From Terriglobia bacterium (GTDB lineage Bacteria; Acidobacteriota; Terriglobia; Bryobacterales; Bryobacteraceae), in NCBI GenBank assembly GCA_020073445.1, contig JAIQFE010000029.1, forward strand, positions 20,448 through 84,447: a stretch of DNA of 64,000 nt. Direction: 5' to 3'. The stretch's first letter is position 1, and every line of letters starts with the position of its first letter. Below the pieces are notes generated by a model. That model worked only from the letters and a program-made list of their open reading frames with translations, ran no database searches and had not been told where the DNA came from. The position numbers were made by a program, and so were the translations under genes. Shown here one piece after another: positions 55,999 through 64,000 of the stretch.

Positions 55999-56316
55999 CT
56001 AACCGGCGCCGGCGCCCGGGGAGATTACGTCCTGAACCTCATTCGCCAGTGCCAGGAGCCGCTGAGCGTACTCCAGCGCGCGTTTGCCCTCATCGGTGAG
56101 AACGACTCTTTTTGAAGAACGGTTTCGTTCAAAAAGAGAAATGCCGAGTTCGCGCTCCAAGGCCCGGATGTGCACGGTAACGGTAGATTGGCAGCAGCCC
56201 AGCTCCGCTGCCGCGCGCGTGAAGTTTTTCGTGATCGCGACCACGCGAAACGTATGCAGCTGCCGCATGTCGAGTATTCTTTGTCCCAGACGCTCGATCG
56301 AGTAGGCAGGTGTCAT
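55999..56316 (-). CDS. HTH-only LysR-type protein
   Basis: A 105-residue protein consisting of a LysR winged helix-turn-helix (MRQLHTFRVVAITKNFTRAAAELGCCQSTVTVHIRALERELGISLF is read across residues 17-62) and a short helical tail. The effector-binding domain of about 200 residues is missing. ATG 56316 begins one base after the antiporter's stop, so both are co-translated; ATG 56268 would remove 16 residues. It could bind DNA without a ligand, or be a decayed regulator. Confidence 0.65.
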   Translation of the reverse strand: MTPAYSIERLGQRILDMRQLHTFRVVAITKNFTRAAAELGCCQSTVTVHIRALERELGISLFERNRSSKRVVLTDEGKRALEYAQRLLALANEVQDVISPGAGAG

Positions 56317-56317
56317 C

Positions 56318-57490
56318 CTACACCTCGACGTTCTCCAGTACGGGCGCACGAAAGGCGACCTTCAGGAGCAAGGGCGTGACCAAGGTGGTTGCCACCGCCA
56401 TGAACACCACGACCCCGTACACTTCTGTGCTGATCACGGCCATGCTGAGTCCCATTTGGGCGACGACCATTCCCACCTCGCCTCTCGGCACCATCCCCAT
56501 GCCGATCTTCACGACATTTGTCCAGCCCATCCCGGCCGCGCCGAGCCCGCAGCCGATCAACTTGGTCACGATCGCAGCCGCCAGGATCAACAGCGCCAGA
56601 ATAAGGGTCGACCGGGTGCGGAACAGCGACAGGTCCAGATGCAATCCGATGCCGACCAGGAAGAACGGCACCAAGAGTTCGTTGACTCCGCGCGTGAGAT
56701 CCCGCACGCGGGCGTCCGCGTTTTCGGAAAGCGCCAGGCCGGCAAGAAAAGCCCCGACGATCGCAGCCACACCGGTATACATGGCGAGTGCCGACAGGGC
56801 GAACAGCAAGACCAGCGATATATGGAACTGGGCTTCCTCGGCCTCGGCTTTGGAATGGAAATGCGGAAGCACGTGATTGACGGCCGTTGTTCCCCATTTA
56901 GCCAAAATCACAGTGAACGCAGTGGCGAGGCCAGCCGTGAGGGCGATCTCCAGGACATTGACGTGCCCCGTTGCGAAGCTGCTAACGGCGGCGAGAACGA
57001 TTAGTCCCAGCACGTCGTCAATCACAGCCGCGGCTAGAATGATCTGGCTGGCGACTTCATGCAGCAATCCGCGAGCGGACAATGCGGACGCTGTGATGCC
57101 CACACTGGTAGCCACCAGCGAAGCGCCCACGAATACAGCTTCGGTCTGGGGAGCCCCCCAAGCCCGCAGGATCGCCCAGCCGGCAAAAAACGGGACGATG
57201 ACGCCGACCGTGGCCACCAGGGTGGCGGTGCCGCCCACCTTCAGCAATTCGCGGGCTTTCACCTGCAATCCCACGTCGAACAGCAGGAACATCACGCCAA
57301 GATCGGACAGGGCTTTGAGAGTGTCGTTCGGTGCGATCCAGCCGAGGACGCTGGGTCCGATGATGGCGCCCGCCACAATCTCACCCACTAAAGCTGGCTG
57401 GCGCAGCTTGACGAAAATCTCTCCGACGAGTTTGGCCGAGCCAAACACGATCAGCAGCGCGACTGGAAGAGGAAATTCGTGGGCCGGCAT
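56318..57490 (-). CDS. CPA2-family sodium (potassium)/proton antiporter
   Basis: A 390-residue membrane protein with about 12 helices, of the Kef/NapA group. The ion-binding pair is Asp158-Asp159 in AAVIDDVLGL, marking the electrogenic subtype, and the unwound-helix TS lies at 128-129. LLFDVGLQVKARELL and FFLVGIGLHLDLS are characteristic. There is no cytosolic RCK (TrkA-N) domain. It would expel Na+ or K+ in exchange for protons. It is coupled to the HTH-only LysR protein downstream and lies 41 bases from the small gene upstream. Confidence 0.88.
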   Translation of the reverse strand: MPAHEFPLPVALLIVFGSAKLVGEIFVKLRQPALVGEIVAGAIIGPSVLGWIAPNDTLKALSDLGVMFLLFDVGLQVKARELLKVGGTATLVATVGVIVPFFAGWAILRAWGAPQTEAVFVGASLVATSVGITASALSARGLLHEVASQIILAAAVIDDVLGLIVLAAVSSFATGHVNVLEIALTAGLATAFTVILAKWGTTAVNHVLPHFHSKAEAEEAQFHISLVLLFALSALAMYTGVAAIVGAFLAGLALSENADARVRDLTRGVNELLVPFFLVGIGLHLDLSLFRTRSTLILALLILAAAIVTKLIGCGLGAAGMGWTNVVKIGMGMVPRGEVGMVVAQMGLSMAVISTEVYGVVVFMAVATTLVTPLLLKVAFRAPVLENVEV

Positions 57491-57531
57491 GGGGGCACCG
57501 TACTAGATACAGACGGGAAACGGGTGGACTT

Positions 57532-57702
57532 CTAATGCCCGACGGAGCCGTTAGAGGGCTTTCGCGTCGACGCCATCCTTATCCACATAGACAAAGCCGC
57601 GACCGCACACCCCGCGAGCACAGGAAGCAAGGGCACACCGTTGGAAACCATCAAGTACGATGCGAAAAATGCGGCCGCGAAAAAGTAACCCCAATTTTTC
57701 AT
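57532..57702 (-). CDS. Small two-helix membrane protein (56 aa)
   Basis: ATG 57700-57702 opens a 56-codon frame preceded by GAAGGAC at 9 bases. The product (MKNWGYFFAAAFFASYLMVS, then LPVLAGCAVAALSMWI) has two hydrophobic helices with a short Gly-Pro turn and a basic tail. It begins 13 bases after the TPR gene's stop on the same strand, as the last gene of the amt cluster. No family is recognised. Confidence 0.55.
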   Translation of the reverse strand: MKNWGYFFAAAFFASYLMVSNGVPLLPVLAGCAVAALSMWIRMASTRKPSNGSVGH

Positions 57703-57715
57703 GCTGTTTCGTCCT

Positions 57716-58255
57716 TCACTTCCAGGCTAACAGGATGCCGCTGATGACCGTCATCAACACCAGCATCACTACCGGCACATTCAAGGGTTTGGTCCAGGCC
57801 GGCTTCTGCGTGCCTTCGCGCTTCAGGCGGCGGATCTCGGCAAGCTGTTTGCGGGCCAGGGACAATTCCCATGCGTTCCCCGCCAGATTCACTGCCTTCA
57901 GGGTCTCCTCTTCGGCGCGCAACAACGCCCGCAAACGATAGTAAAGCTCCGAGTACTTAAGTTGTGCGAAAAAGTTATCCGGCTCGAGCCGGCGCGCTTC
58001 TTCGAGCGCGTCCATGGACTTGTAAACGTCGAAATTCATCGCGTGCGCCATGCCCAGGCATGTGCGGAAATCCGCGTTGTTCGGATGTTCCACACAAGCC
58101 CGTTCGAGCATGGTGATGTACTGTGCTAACTGCTCGGGCTCGACCGTATGCGGGTCGCGCCATGGAATCGGGAGGACCCGCACCGGGCCGGCCGAGGTCT
58201 GAACGGTTCCCTGCCCGGCCGGTACTAGTTCGAATACGCTAGCTGCTGTTGCCAT
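57716..58255 (-). CDS. TPR protein with C-terminal membrane anchor
   Basis: A 179-residue protein. Residues 35-140 form two to three TPR helical pairs (YITMLERACVEHPNNADFRTCLGMAHAMN, SMDALEEARRLEPDNFFAQLKYSELYYRL). A single C-terminal helix (VPVVMLVLMTVISGILLAW) anchors it by the tail. It lies 31 bases downstream of amtB. A role in assembling or regulating the transporter is inferred from position only. Confidence 0.65.
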   Translation of the reverse strand: MATAASVFELVPAGQGTVQTSAGPVRVLPIPWRDPHTVEPEQLAQYITMLERACVEHPNNADFRTCLGMAHAMNFDVYKSMDALEEARRLEPDNFFAQLKYSELYYRLRALLRAEEETLKAVNLAGNAWELSLARKQLAEIRRLKREGTQKPAWTKPLNVPVVMLVLMTVISGILLAWK

Positions 58256-58286
58256 GGTGATGATCCTCCAATTCCCAGGTGTCTGC

Positions 58287-59966
58287 CTACATCCTCGCGG
58301 CGCTGGCCTTCAGTTCGAACTCGGGATAGCCCACGGCACCCATTTCGGGCATGTCCAGGCCTTCGAGTTCGGCCTTTGCGGCCACGCGCTGACCAACTAC
58401 GGCGTCGATGATCCAGTTCGCCACGAAGCTGAACGTGAACACGAACCCAACCAGCGTGCAGACTCCGATGAGCTGCGCCACCAGCTGGCCCGCGTCGCCG
58501 TAGAACAGACCCGTAACATTTCCGTTGACGCCGTTCCACGATCCGCCGTAGTTGCTCTTGCCGTCGGCGAAGAGTCCGACCGAGATGACGCCCCACAGGC
58601 CGTTGGCGCCGTGGACCGAAATCGCGCCCACCGGGTCATCCACCTTCATGACGCGGTCGACGAACTCAACCGACACGCAGACCAGCACGCCCCCGATGAG
58701 ACCGATGATCACGGAACCGACCGGATTCACGAATCCAGAGGGAGCAGTGATCGCCACCAGGCCCGCCAGCAGACCGTTGCCGCTCATGGAAGAATCCGGC
58801 TTGCCGTAGCGCAGCCACATGTACAACATCGCGCCGAAGCTGCCAGCCATGCCGGCGAGCATCGTATTGACGGCGACCGATCCGATGCGCAATGCGCCGT
58901 TTCCGGATGCCGCCAGCGTGGAACCGGGATTGAATCCGAACCATCCGAAGGCCAGGATGAAGCAGCCCAGAAGCACGAGCACAATGTCGTGTCCCAGAAG
59001 GACATTGACCTTGCCCGATTTTTCGTACTTGCCGAGACGCGGCCCGATGAGAATTCCCATCGCCAAGGCCGTGATGCCGCCGACCGCGTGGACCACGCCC
59101 GACCCCGCGAAGTCGGCGTAGCCGTGGCCGAGGCCGAAGTTTCCACCCAGGTTGGCGAGCCAACCACCGCCCCATGCCCAGTTGGCAAACAGCGGGTAAG
59201 TGAATGCGCCCATCACAAATGAGGAGACTAAGAAGGCGACATACTTCCACCGTTCCGCCGCCGTGCCGGTCACGATGGTCAGCGCGGTATCCATGAACAC
59301 CATCTGGAACAGGAACATCACCATGACGGCTACGTCATAGGTGCCCTTGTGCATCAGGAAGATGCCGTTTTGGCCCCACAACCCGAACGTCTTGCCGAAC
59401 AGAGTGATGGCATATTCGCCGCCCAGCACGGGCGTGCCGCCCAGGGTTCCCAGCGCGCCGACGCCGCCCATCTGGATGGCGAAGCCGATCAGCCAGTAGG
59501 CCAACATGCCGACGCCGTACACCATGAAGTTCATCATCATGGTGTGGTTCGCGTTCTTGGCGCGGCAGAGGCCGGTTTCGACGATGGCGAAACCTGCTTG
59601 CATGAACATGACCAGGAACCCTGTGATCAGAGTCCATACGAAGTTGATGGCCACCCGGTTCTGCCCGGCTTGATTGGCGAGATCGGCGATGGTCAGACCC
59701 TTCTTGCTATCCGCCACAACCACGTCAGCTACGGTACCCGTGAGGGATCCATCCGGATCGCCCTTGGCCCGCGCATCCGCCGAGGGAGCCGCGATACTCG
59801 TGAGGTCCTTGTCGGTAATAGCGACTGGGGCAGGCGCAGGTGCCGCAGCGGGAGCCGCTGGAGCAGCAGCCGCCGGTGCTTCCGGCGCCGGAGTCGCGGG
59901 CGCTTGGGCCCACGCGAGCGACACCATAAAGAGCGTCACGCTTAACAATGCAATGCGTCGTGTCAT
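58287..59966 (-). CDS. amtB: Ammonium transporter with extracytoplasmic N-terminal extension
   Basis: A 559-residue Amt/Rh channel. ATG 59966 is chosen because AGAGGA is 8 bases upstream, against 2 bases for ATG 59972. A signal-like helix (RIALLSVTLFMVSLAWA) is followed by about 80 residues, of which some 28 are almost only Ala and Pro. The transporter proper begins near INFVWTLITGFLVMFMQAGFA. The pore pair of histidines is in GSGVVHAVGG and ISVHGANGLWG, and the signature GYADFAGSGVVHAVGG is intact. Eleven transmembrane helices fit. No glnK/PII gene is nearby. Confidence 0.9.
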   Translation of the reverse strand: MTRRIALLSVTLFMVSLAWAQAPATPAPEAPAAAAPAAPAAAPAPAPVAITDKDLTSIAAPSADARAKGDPDGSLTGTVADVVVADSKKGLTIADLANQAGQNRVAINFVWTLITGFLVMFMQAGFAIVETGLCRAKNANHTMMMNFMVYGVGMLAYWLIGFAIQMGGVGALGTLGGTPVLGGEYAITLFGKTFGLWGQNGIFLMHKGTYDVAVMVMFLFQMVFMDTALTIVTGTAAERWKYVAFLVSSFVMGAFTYPLFANWAWGGGWLANLGGNFGLGHGYADFAGSGVVHAVGGITALAMGILIGPRLGKYEKSGKVNVLLGHDIVLVLLGCFILAFGWFGFNPGSTLAASGNGALRIGSVAVNTMLAGMAGSFGAMLYMWLRYGKPDSSMSGNGLLAGLVAITAPSGFVNPVGSVIIGLIGGVLVCVSVEFVDRVMKVDDPVGAISVHGANGLWGVISVGLFADGKSNYGGSWNGVNGNVTGLFYGDAGQLVAQLIGVCTLVGFVFTFSFVANWIIDAVVGQRVAAKAELEGLDMPEMGAVGYPEFELKASAARM

Positions 59967-59994
59967 GTTCATGATCCTCTCGTCAGCTCTCCGG

Positions 59995-60177
59995 TCACTT
60001 TCTCCAGGCGGCTTTCTTTTGGTACGCCGGGTTGATAAGTCCGATAATCCCCACCAGGCTGACCACCAGCCCAATCAGGACGATCACCATGCGGCCGCCT
60101 ACGGAGGAGCTCATTCCAAGGCTGGCCACAGCGATTATGAATCCTAGAAACGTAACGATTAATCCTGCGATTCCCAT
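59995..60177 (-). CDS. Small two-helix membrane protein (60 aa)
   Basis: A 60-residue protein with a strong ribosome binding site (AAGGAGG 5 bases before ATG). Two hydrophobic helices (GIAGLIVTFLGFIIAVASLGM and RMVIVLIGLVVSLVGIIGLI) are joined by a Ser/Gly-rich loop and end in a basic tail (QKKAAWRK). It stands 28 bases upstream of amtB. Small proteins of this design are common partners of transporters. Confidence 0.75.
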   Translation of the reverse strand: MGIAGLIVTFLGFIIAVASLGMSSSVGGRMVIVLIGLVVSLVGIIGLINPAYQKKAAWRK

Positions 60178-60186
60178 ATGTCCTCC

Positions 60187-60360
60187 TTATTCAGCCTCTT
60201 CCCACGGCTTAGCCTTGCGGAACAACGCCAAAGAGGCGAGCACCACCGCCGCGCCCACCAACTCCAGCAAAATCACGCTGTTTGCGATCCCTGCCGAGAT
60301 TAAAGTGAAACCCGTCAGGAATACCGCTACTCCCGCGCCTTGTGTTGAATTCGCGCCCAT
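60187..60360 (-). CDS. Small two-helix membrane protein (57 aa)
   Basis: ATG 60360 gives a 57-residue protein (MGANSTQGAGVAVFLTG ... SVILLELVGAAVVLASLALF ... KPWEEAE) with two helices and a charged tail; the longer open frame to 60477 starts in sequence without coding character. AAGGGTAAG precedes the ATG. It lies 9 bases before the 60-residue protein and opens the amt operon. Confidence 0.65.
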   Translation of the reverse strand: MGANSTQGAGVAVFLTGFTLISAGIANSVILLELVGAAVVLASLALFRKAKPWEEAE

Positions 60361-60672
60361 CTTCTTACCCTTTCGGGCCTCCCTTTCTGCATGGTGAATT
60401 TGAAGATCGCTCCAAAAAGGACGATGAGGGAACAGACCTTTCTGGACTGACCTTGTCGTCCCCAGCGGCGACGGCAACGTGGTTGCAAACCGGGGGCAGG
60501 CACTCCGGACCGGCTGGATCTACTGGCAACATTGCAAGTAAATCGATCGATCAGGTGAGACCTATCGTAAGGCTCGTGACGTGTCAGCGTCCAATCGATT
60601 ATTTTGATTGAGCTGATAAGGCCCCATCACGAATTCTGGGGGGTTAGCCGGCACGGTGGCCGAGTCACGGGC
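60361..60672. other. Intergenic region upstream of the amt operon
   Basis: 312 bases between the response regulator's stop and the first small amt-operon gene, all facing the minus strand. No gene is seen. On the minus strand, TTGGAC followed 19 bases later by TACGAT (around 60568-60598) is a possible promoter. I looked for a sigma-54 box (GG-N10-GC) and found no convincing one. Confidence 0.35.
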
Positions 60673-61323
60673 CTATAAACGGCCGTTATACTGTTCCAGC
60701 GCGACTTTAACGAGCTGGGCGCGGGTGTTTACCCCAAGCTTTTCAAACAGCTGGCGCAGTGAGGCTTTGACCGCCGCTTCGGAAATATTCAGCTGCTCCG
60801 CGATGTCCCGATTGGTCAGTCCCTGCAAGACGTGCTGGACCACGACGCGATCCCGTTCGGTGAACTTGGGGTGCAGCCCGGCATTGCCGCGATCGACGGA
60901 CTGGAACAGCGCGGTAAGGTATTCGTCTTCGATACAGGCTTCGCCCGCCATCACCTTGCGTATGGCGCCGCAAAGAACCTTGGTGGGATGGTTCTTGTGA
61001 AGAATTCCAGCCACACCGGCCTGAACCAGCCGCACAGCTTCACGGCCGCTGATGCCCGCGGTGACGATGAGAATCCACCCCGGAAACGCCGCTGATTTAG
61101 CGCTTTCCACGAACTCCAGCGCGCGCTCCCGGCCGAGATCCACATCGAGGAGAACCACATCGATCTGAGCGTTCAGGCGGGACAGCGCCTCCGCCACGGA
61201 GGACACTTCGCCGATCACTTCCAGATCCTGCTCGGTCGCGAGCATTCGCGCCAAGCCTTCCCGGAACATGGCATGGTCGTCGACCAGCAAAACTTTGATC
61301 ACGCGATCGGAAATGGCGTCCAT
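60673..61323 (-). CDS. NarL/FixJ-type response regulator
   Basis: A 216-residue regulator. The receiver (residues 8-125) has the acidic pair Asp15-Asp16 and phospho-acceptor Asp60 in VVLLDVDLG, with the conserved Lys in ILHKNH. The LuxR-type helix-turn-helix (about 150-210) has FTERDRVVVQHVLQGLTNRDIAEQLNISEAAVKASL. It begins 5 bases after the kinase stop, so the two are one unit. The target may be the amt operon next to it, or the divergent second amt gene. Confidence 0.9.
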   Translation of the reverse strand: MDAISDRVIKVLLVDDHAMFREGLARMLATEQDLEVIGEVSSVAEALSRLNAQIDVVLLDVDLGRERALEFVESAKSAAFPGWILIVTAGISGREAVRLVQAGVAGILHKNHPTKVLCGAIRKVMAGEACIEDEYLTALFQSVDRGNAGLHPKFTERDRVVVQHVLQGLTNRDIAEQLNISEAAVKASLRQLFEKLGVNTRAQLVKVALEQYNGRL

Positions 61324-61327
61324 GGTC

Positions 61328-62704
61328 TTACACCGCTTCCAGCTCGACTGCGAAGGTGCAGCCGGTCGGCCGCGGCTCGAATTTCAAGTCTCCTCCGTAG
61401 CTTCGCACAATGGACCGGGACACATACAATCCCAGGCCGGATCCCGATGCTCCCGTCTGAAAAGGCTGGAAGAGCGTCTCGGGAGCTGGAATTCCGGGAC
61501 CTGAATCTTCGAATCGCACGATGACTTTCTTGAGTTCTCTGGCGACGGTGACAGTCAGCAGCCGGAGGTCCTCCAACTGCACCGCCCGATGGCTGTTCTG
61601 AACCAGGTTGAGGAAAGCCTGCAGGAGCCCGTGCGGCTCTGCCAGAACCTGCGGGATTTCTGCCGGCAGACACCACTTCACTTTCCCCCCGATCTCGCGC
61701 CAGTCCGCCTCAATCACAATTCTGAGGTTATCGAGCACTTCCTTCAAGGCCACCGGCTCCAGCACCGCATGGGATTTAGTTTGCAGCTTCAACGAAGCCA
61801 TCGCCTCAAGCCCTTCGATCAAGTTCACGATCGCCTGAAAATCGTGATCCTGGGCCAGGTTATGGGAGCGGCTCAGACTTTCGCACAAGCGCTCCAGCAC
61901 GCCGCAGAAGTTGCGGACTTCGTGGGACAGTGCTGTGGCCATAATTCTATTGCCCGTCAGAAGCTGCCGCAAACCTTCTTCCTCTCGCGCCCGCATTTCC
62001 TCCGAGGAATCGACCACGATGGCGGCCAACCGGTGGCCTTGCGCCGTGTCGTAGAGTGAAAACCACATGTGGGCCAGAAAGACTTCTCCGTTCTCGCGAG
62101 TCCCCTGGCATTGCGCCGCGGTGCGAAGGCCGGCGGGAGTAATTTCCGCGCGGAGTGCATCGGCCAGCACGGGCAAGTAGTGCCGAATCTTCCGGCCCTG
62201 AACCGTTTCGCCGGCCGGGATCATGAACAGGCTGTTCGCCGCGGCGTTGGCAGCCAGCACACTACCGTCGCCGTCGATTGTGAGGATGGCCGCCGGGCTA
62301 CTCTCCGCCATGACTTTCAGTTGCTCTTCGGCCTCGCGACGCAGGTTCTGTTCGATTTGCATCCGTACCAGATGATTGCGGACCAGCTCGTGATTCCGCA
62401 CCCATCCGGATACGAACAATCCGGAAACAAAGTAAGCGGCGACCGCGAATACGAATCGGAGAATCAACTCCGCGGACGATCCGGAAGTGTCGAAAAGGGA
62501 GCGCAGGTAGGAGCACACCACAGCGAGGAAGGCGATCGGCGCAGGCCCGAGCACCACGGCGCCTAGCATCATCGGCACGATGTACAGGGCCGCCAAGGAC
62601 ACGTTGCGGCCTACCGCCCAATCCAGTAGAGCCGTCAGCAGCACCAGGATCGCGGTTGTGGCCAGGATTTTGAATTTCCCGGCTCGTAACAGGAGAGCAA
62701 TCAT
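61328..62704 (-). CDS. Membrane PAS-containing sensor histidine kinase
   Basis: A 458-residue kinase with four N-terminal helices (about 10-105; TALLDWAVGRNVSLAALYIVP) and a coiled coil. A PAS domain follows (about 130-235; LTIDGDGSVLAANAAANSLF), then the dimerisation helix with His261 in ALSHEVRN. The ATPase domain has NLVQNSHRAV (N box), DSGPGIP and GSGLGLYVSRSI. The Arg-Asn after the histidine (HEVRNF) differs from the usual HELRTP. It is upstream of and coupled to the NarL-type regulator, and divergent from the second amt gene. Confidence 0.88.
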   Translation of the reverse strand: MIALLLRAGKFKILATTAILVLLTALLDWAVGRNVSLAALYIVPMMLGAVVLGPAPIAFLAVVCSYLRSLFDTSGSSAELILRFVFAVAAYFVSGLFVSGWVRNHELVRNHLVRMQIEQNLRREAEEQLKVMAESSPAAILTIDGDGSVLAANAAANSLFMIPAGETVQGRKIRHYLPVLADALRAEITPAGLRTAAQCQGTRENGEVFLAHMWFSLYDTAQGHRLAAIVVDSSEEMRAREEEGLRQLLTGNRIMATALSHEVRNFCGVLERLCESLSRSHNLAQDHDFQAIVNLIEGLEAMASLKLQTKSHAVLEPVALKEVLDNLRIVIEADWREIGGKVKWCLPAEIPQVLAEPHGLLQAFLNLVQNSHRAVQLEDLRLLTVTVARELKKVIVRFEDSGPGIPAPETLFQPFQTGASGSGLGLYVSRSIVRSYGGDLKFEPRPTGCTFAVELEAV

Positions 62705-63001
62705 AGTCGGTTAGCTCCAAGATACGTTCGGCGGGACCGAACTACAATACCTTCGTCGATGGTCATTGAGAAAGATCGCGGCCCATTCCGCTCTTTCGAT
62801 CCCCACACACCTATCTTACGAACGCCGTCAAATCTATCCTTCAAAGACATCTAAATAATCTATTGGACAGCAAGTTACCGCGACCGTAGACTTATCTTTC
62901 GCCACGCTTGCGAACCATTCGCCCCGTCCTGCGGTTGAGCTGGAGCACTCATCGAGTTCAAACAAGACTGGATGCAAGTCATCCACAAGGGAGCTTTTAT
63001 T
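62705..63001. other. Divergent regulatory region, kinase/second amt
   Basis: 297 bases without a gene between the divergent kinase and the second amt gene. The part around 62840-62880 is AT-rich. TTGGAC at about 62863 followed by TAGACT 18 bases later is a weak promoter candidate for amt. AAGGGAG lies 8 bases before the amt ATG. Confidence 0.35.
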
Positions 63002-64000
63002 ATGACGAACACTTTATCAATGGCCGGAAAGCTAACTCGACTACGAGAACGCTTGCGGACACCGGAATGGCGCAAGTACGGGCAAATACTTCTCATGGGC
63101 AAGTTCGTGGGCATCGCGCTGGTCTTCATGCTGGCGCTCTTCATGCATCCGGAAATGCTGGGAATGGGCGCGCATGCCGCGGACCCGGATCTCAAGGGAA
63201 ACGACATCGTTAACCCGCTCAATACGGTTTGGGTATTGGTGGCTGCGTTTCTGGTCTTCGGTATGCAGGTCGGCTTTACGATGCTCGAAGCTGGATTCTG
63301 CCGGTCGCGCGAAACCGTTAACGTGCTCATGGAGTGCGTCGTCGATACGTGCCTCTGCGGTCTGCTCTTTTATGCCTGGGGTTTCGCCTTCATGTTCAGC
63401 CATGGCAACGGATTCATCGGCATGAACTGGTTCTTCTTGAAGGGCGCGCCGGCAACCTATGAAGGCACCGGCATCGCCTTCCTGGCGGTCTGGCTGTTCC
63501 AGTTTGCCTTCGCCGATACTTGCTCCACTATCACCTCGGGAGCGATGATCGGGCGCACTAGCTGGATCGGCGATCTTCTCTATAGCTTCATGGTGTCCGG
63601 TTTCATCTATCCGATCATCGGCCACTGGGCTTGGGGTCCGGATGGCTTCCTGGCCGTCATGGGCCAGCCTGGCTACTTCCTGCCGTGGGTGGGAACCGGC
63701 TTCCACGATTTCGCCGGCTCCACGGTGGTGCACACCATTGGCGGCATGGTCGCCCTCGCGGGCGCAATCGTTCTTGGTCCGCGCATGGGGCGCAGGTTCA
63801 AGCGCGATGGCGGCGGACCTATGATGCCGCACGATCTGACCATCGCCGCATCCGGCGGATTGCTGCTGTGGTTCGGCTGGTATGGATTTAATCCAGGCAG
63901 CACGCTGTCCGCCATGGACTTCCAGGGTATCGGCCGGGTCGCGGCGAACACCACGCTCGCTGCCTGCGCTGCTGGGTTGACGGCTATGTTCTACGCCTAT
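63002..64000 (+). CDS. amt: Second ammonium transporter (3' truncated by the window)
   Basis: The frame from ATG 63002 is open for 333 codons to the window edge. An N-terminal hydrophobic helix (about residues 30-52) and a periplasmic stretch precede the Amt core, which begins near NTVWVLVAAFLVFGMQVGFTMLEAGFCRS. Further markers are FQFAFADTCSTITSGAMIGR, FIYPIIGHWAWG, FHDFAGSTVVHTIGGMVALAGA with the first pore histidine, and WFGWYGFNPGST. It has the subtype features of eukaryotic-like AMT1 (VLMECVVDTC) and differs clearly from the amtB at 58287, so the two are not recent duplicates. Confidence 0.88.
   Translation, partial: MTNTLSMAGKLTRLRERLRTPEWRKYGQILLMGKFVGIALVFMLALFMHPEMLGMGAHAADPDLKGNDIVNPLNTVWVLVAAFLVFGMQVGFTMLEAGFCRSRETVNVLMECVVDTCLCGLLFYAWGFAFMFSHGNGFIGMNWFFLKGAPATYEGTGIAFLAVWLFQFAFADTCSTITSGAMIGRTSWIGDLLYSFMVSGFIYPIIGHWAWGPDGFLAVMGQPGYFLPWVGTGFHDFAGSTVVHTIGGMVALAGAIVLGPRMGRRFKRDGGGPMMPHDLTIAASGGLLLWFGWYGFNPGSTLSAMDFQGIGRVAANTTLAACAAGLTAMFYAY

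Noticed and set aside
60361..60672. Possible sigma-54 promoter for the amt operon
   Set aside because: The closest match (around 60483-60500, minus strand) lacks the invariant GG at -24; not convincing.
63041..63832. Minus-strand frame of 263 codons at the right end
   Set aside because: It is the shadow of the second ammonium transporter, which is the real gene although it runs off the window.

Overview
The window looks like chromosomal DNA of an acidobacterium, most likely close to Solibacter/Bryobacterales. Supporting signs are a GC-rich composition, two tandem MacB-like permeases without an ATPase (the acidobacterial duplicated orphan permease type), an Oar-like TonB receptor with a carboxypeptidase-regulatory N-terminus, many secreted PQQ enzymes, and small palindromic intergenic elements of a kind common in that group. 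No rRNA, tRNA, CRISPR array, prophage or transposase gene was seen.

Layout. 1-6.2 kb: a probable oxalate module, with a ThDP lyase (oxalyl-CoA decarboxylase type, cut by the left edge), formyl-CoA transferase (frc), a 10-formyl-THF-hydrolase-like formyltransferase and an OxlT-like carrier. A secreted TIMP/NTR-like protein, a ParD antitoxin with a broken ParE partner and a DUF3303 gene lie between them. 6.2-14.7 kb: trxB, a catalytically dead M1-peptidase-like TPR protein behind lpxB, secreted SnoaL-like and beta-repeat proteins, an ICMT-family methyltransferase, a citrate-type MHS symporter and a J-domain protein. 15-20 kb: an unknown membrane-anchored protein, a secreted SMP-30-like protein, a CgeB-like glycosyltransferase, an HpcH/HpaI aldolase and a frameshifted cupin. 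20.1-26.2 kb: a secreted operon of a tandem VOC protein, two PVA-dehydrogenase-like quinohemoproteins around a DUF1554-like protein, and a beta-barrel. 26.3-32.3 kb: TonB receptor, ExbD-like protein and a further PQQ enzyme.

32.4-35.7 kb: sodA, gatA and gatC, DUF721/DciA and PilZ. 35.8-40.7 kb: two paralogous orphan permeases. 40.7-50.5 kb: FUSC protein, zinc-ribbon SDR, a secreted conserved protein, maf, TPR protein, class I aminotransferase and Slt-like lytic transglycosylase. 50.6-52.3 kb: an unrecognised gene bounded upstream by direct repeats and hairpins. 52.3-56 kb: small secreted protein, M28 peptidase and hybrid-type histidine kinase without receiver. 56-64 kb: an ammonium and cation block with an HTH-only LysR protein, CPA2 antiporter, amtB with an extracytoplasmic extension, four small membrane or TPR genes, a NarL-type two-component pair, and a second divergent amt gene cut by the right edge.

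The strongest leads are: the oxalate module with a formyl-folate hydrolase homologue; a 30-bp near-palindromic operator shared by two distant promoters; the zinc-less M1 homologue translationally tied to lpxB; the amt cluster with small membrane partners but no PII gene; and an SDR with a zinc ribbon and no catalytic tyrosine.
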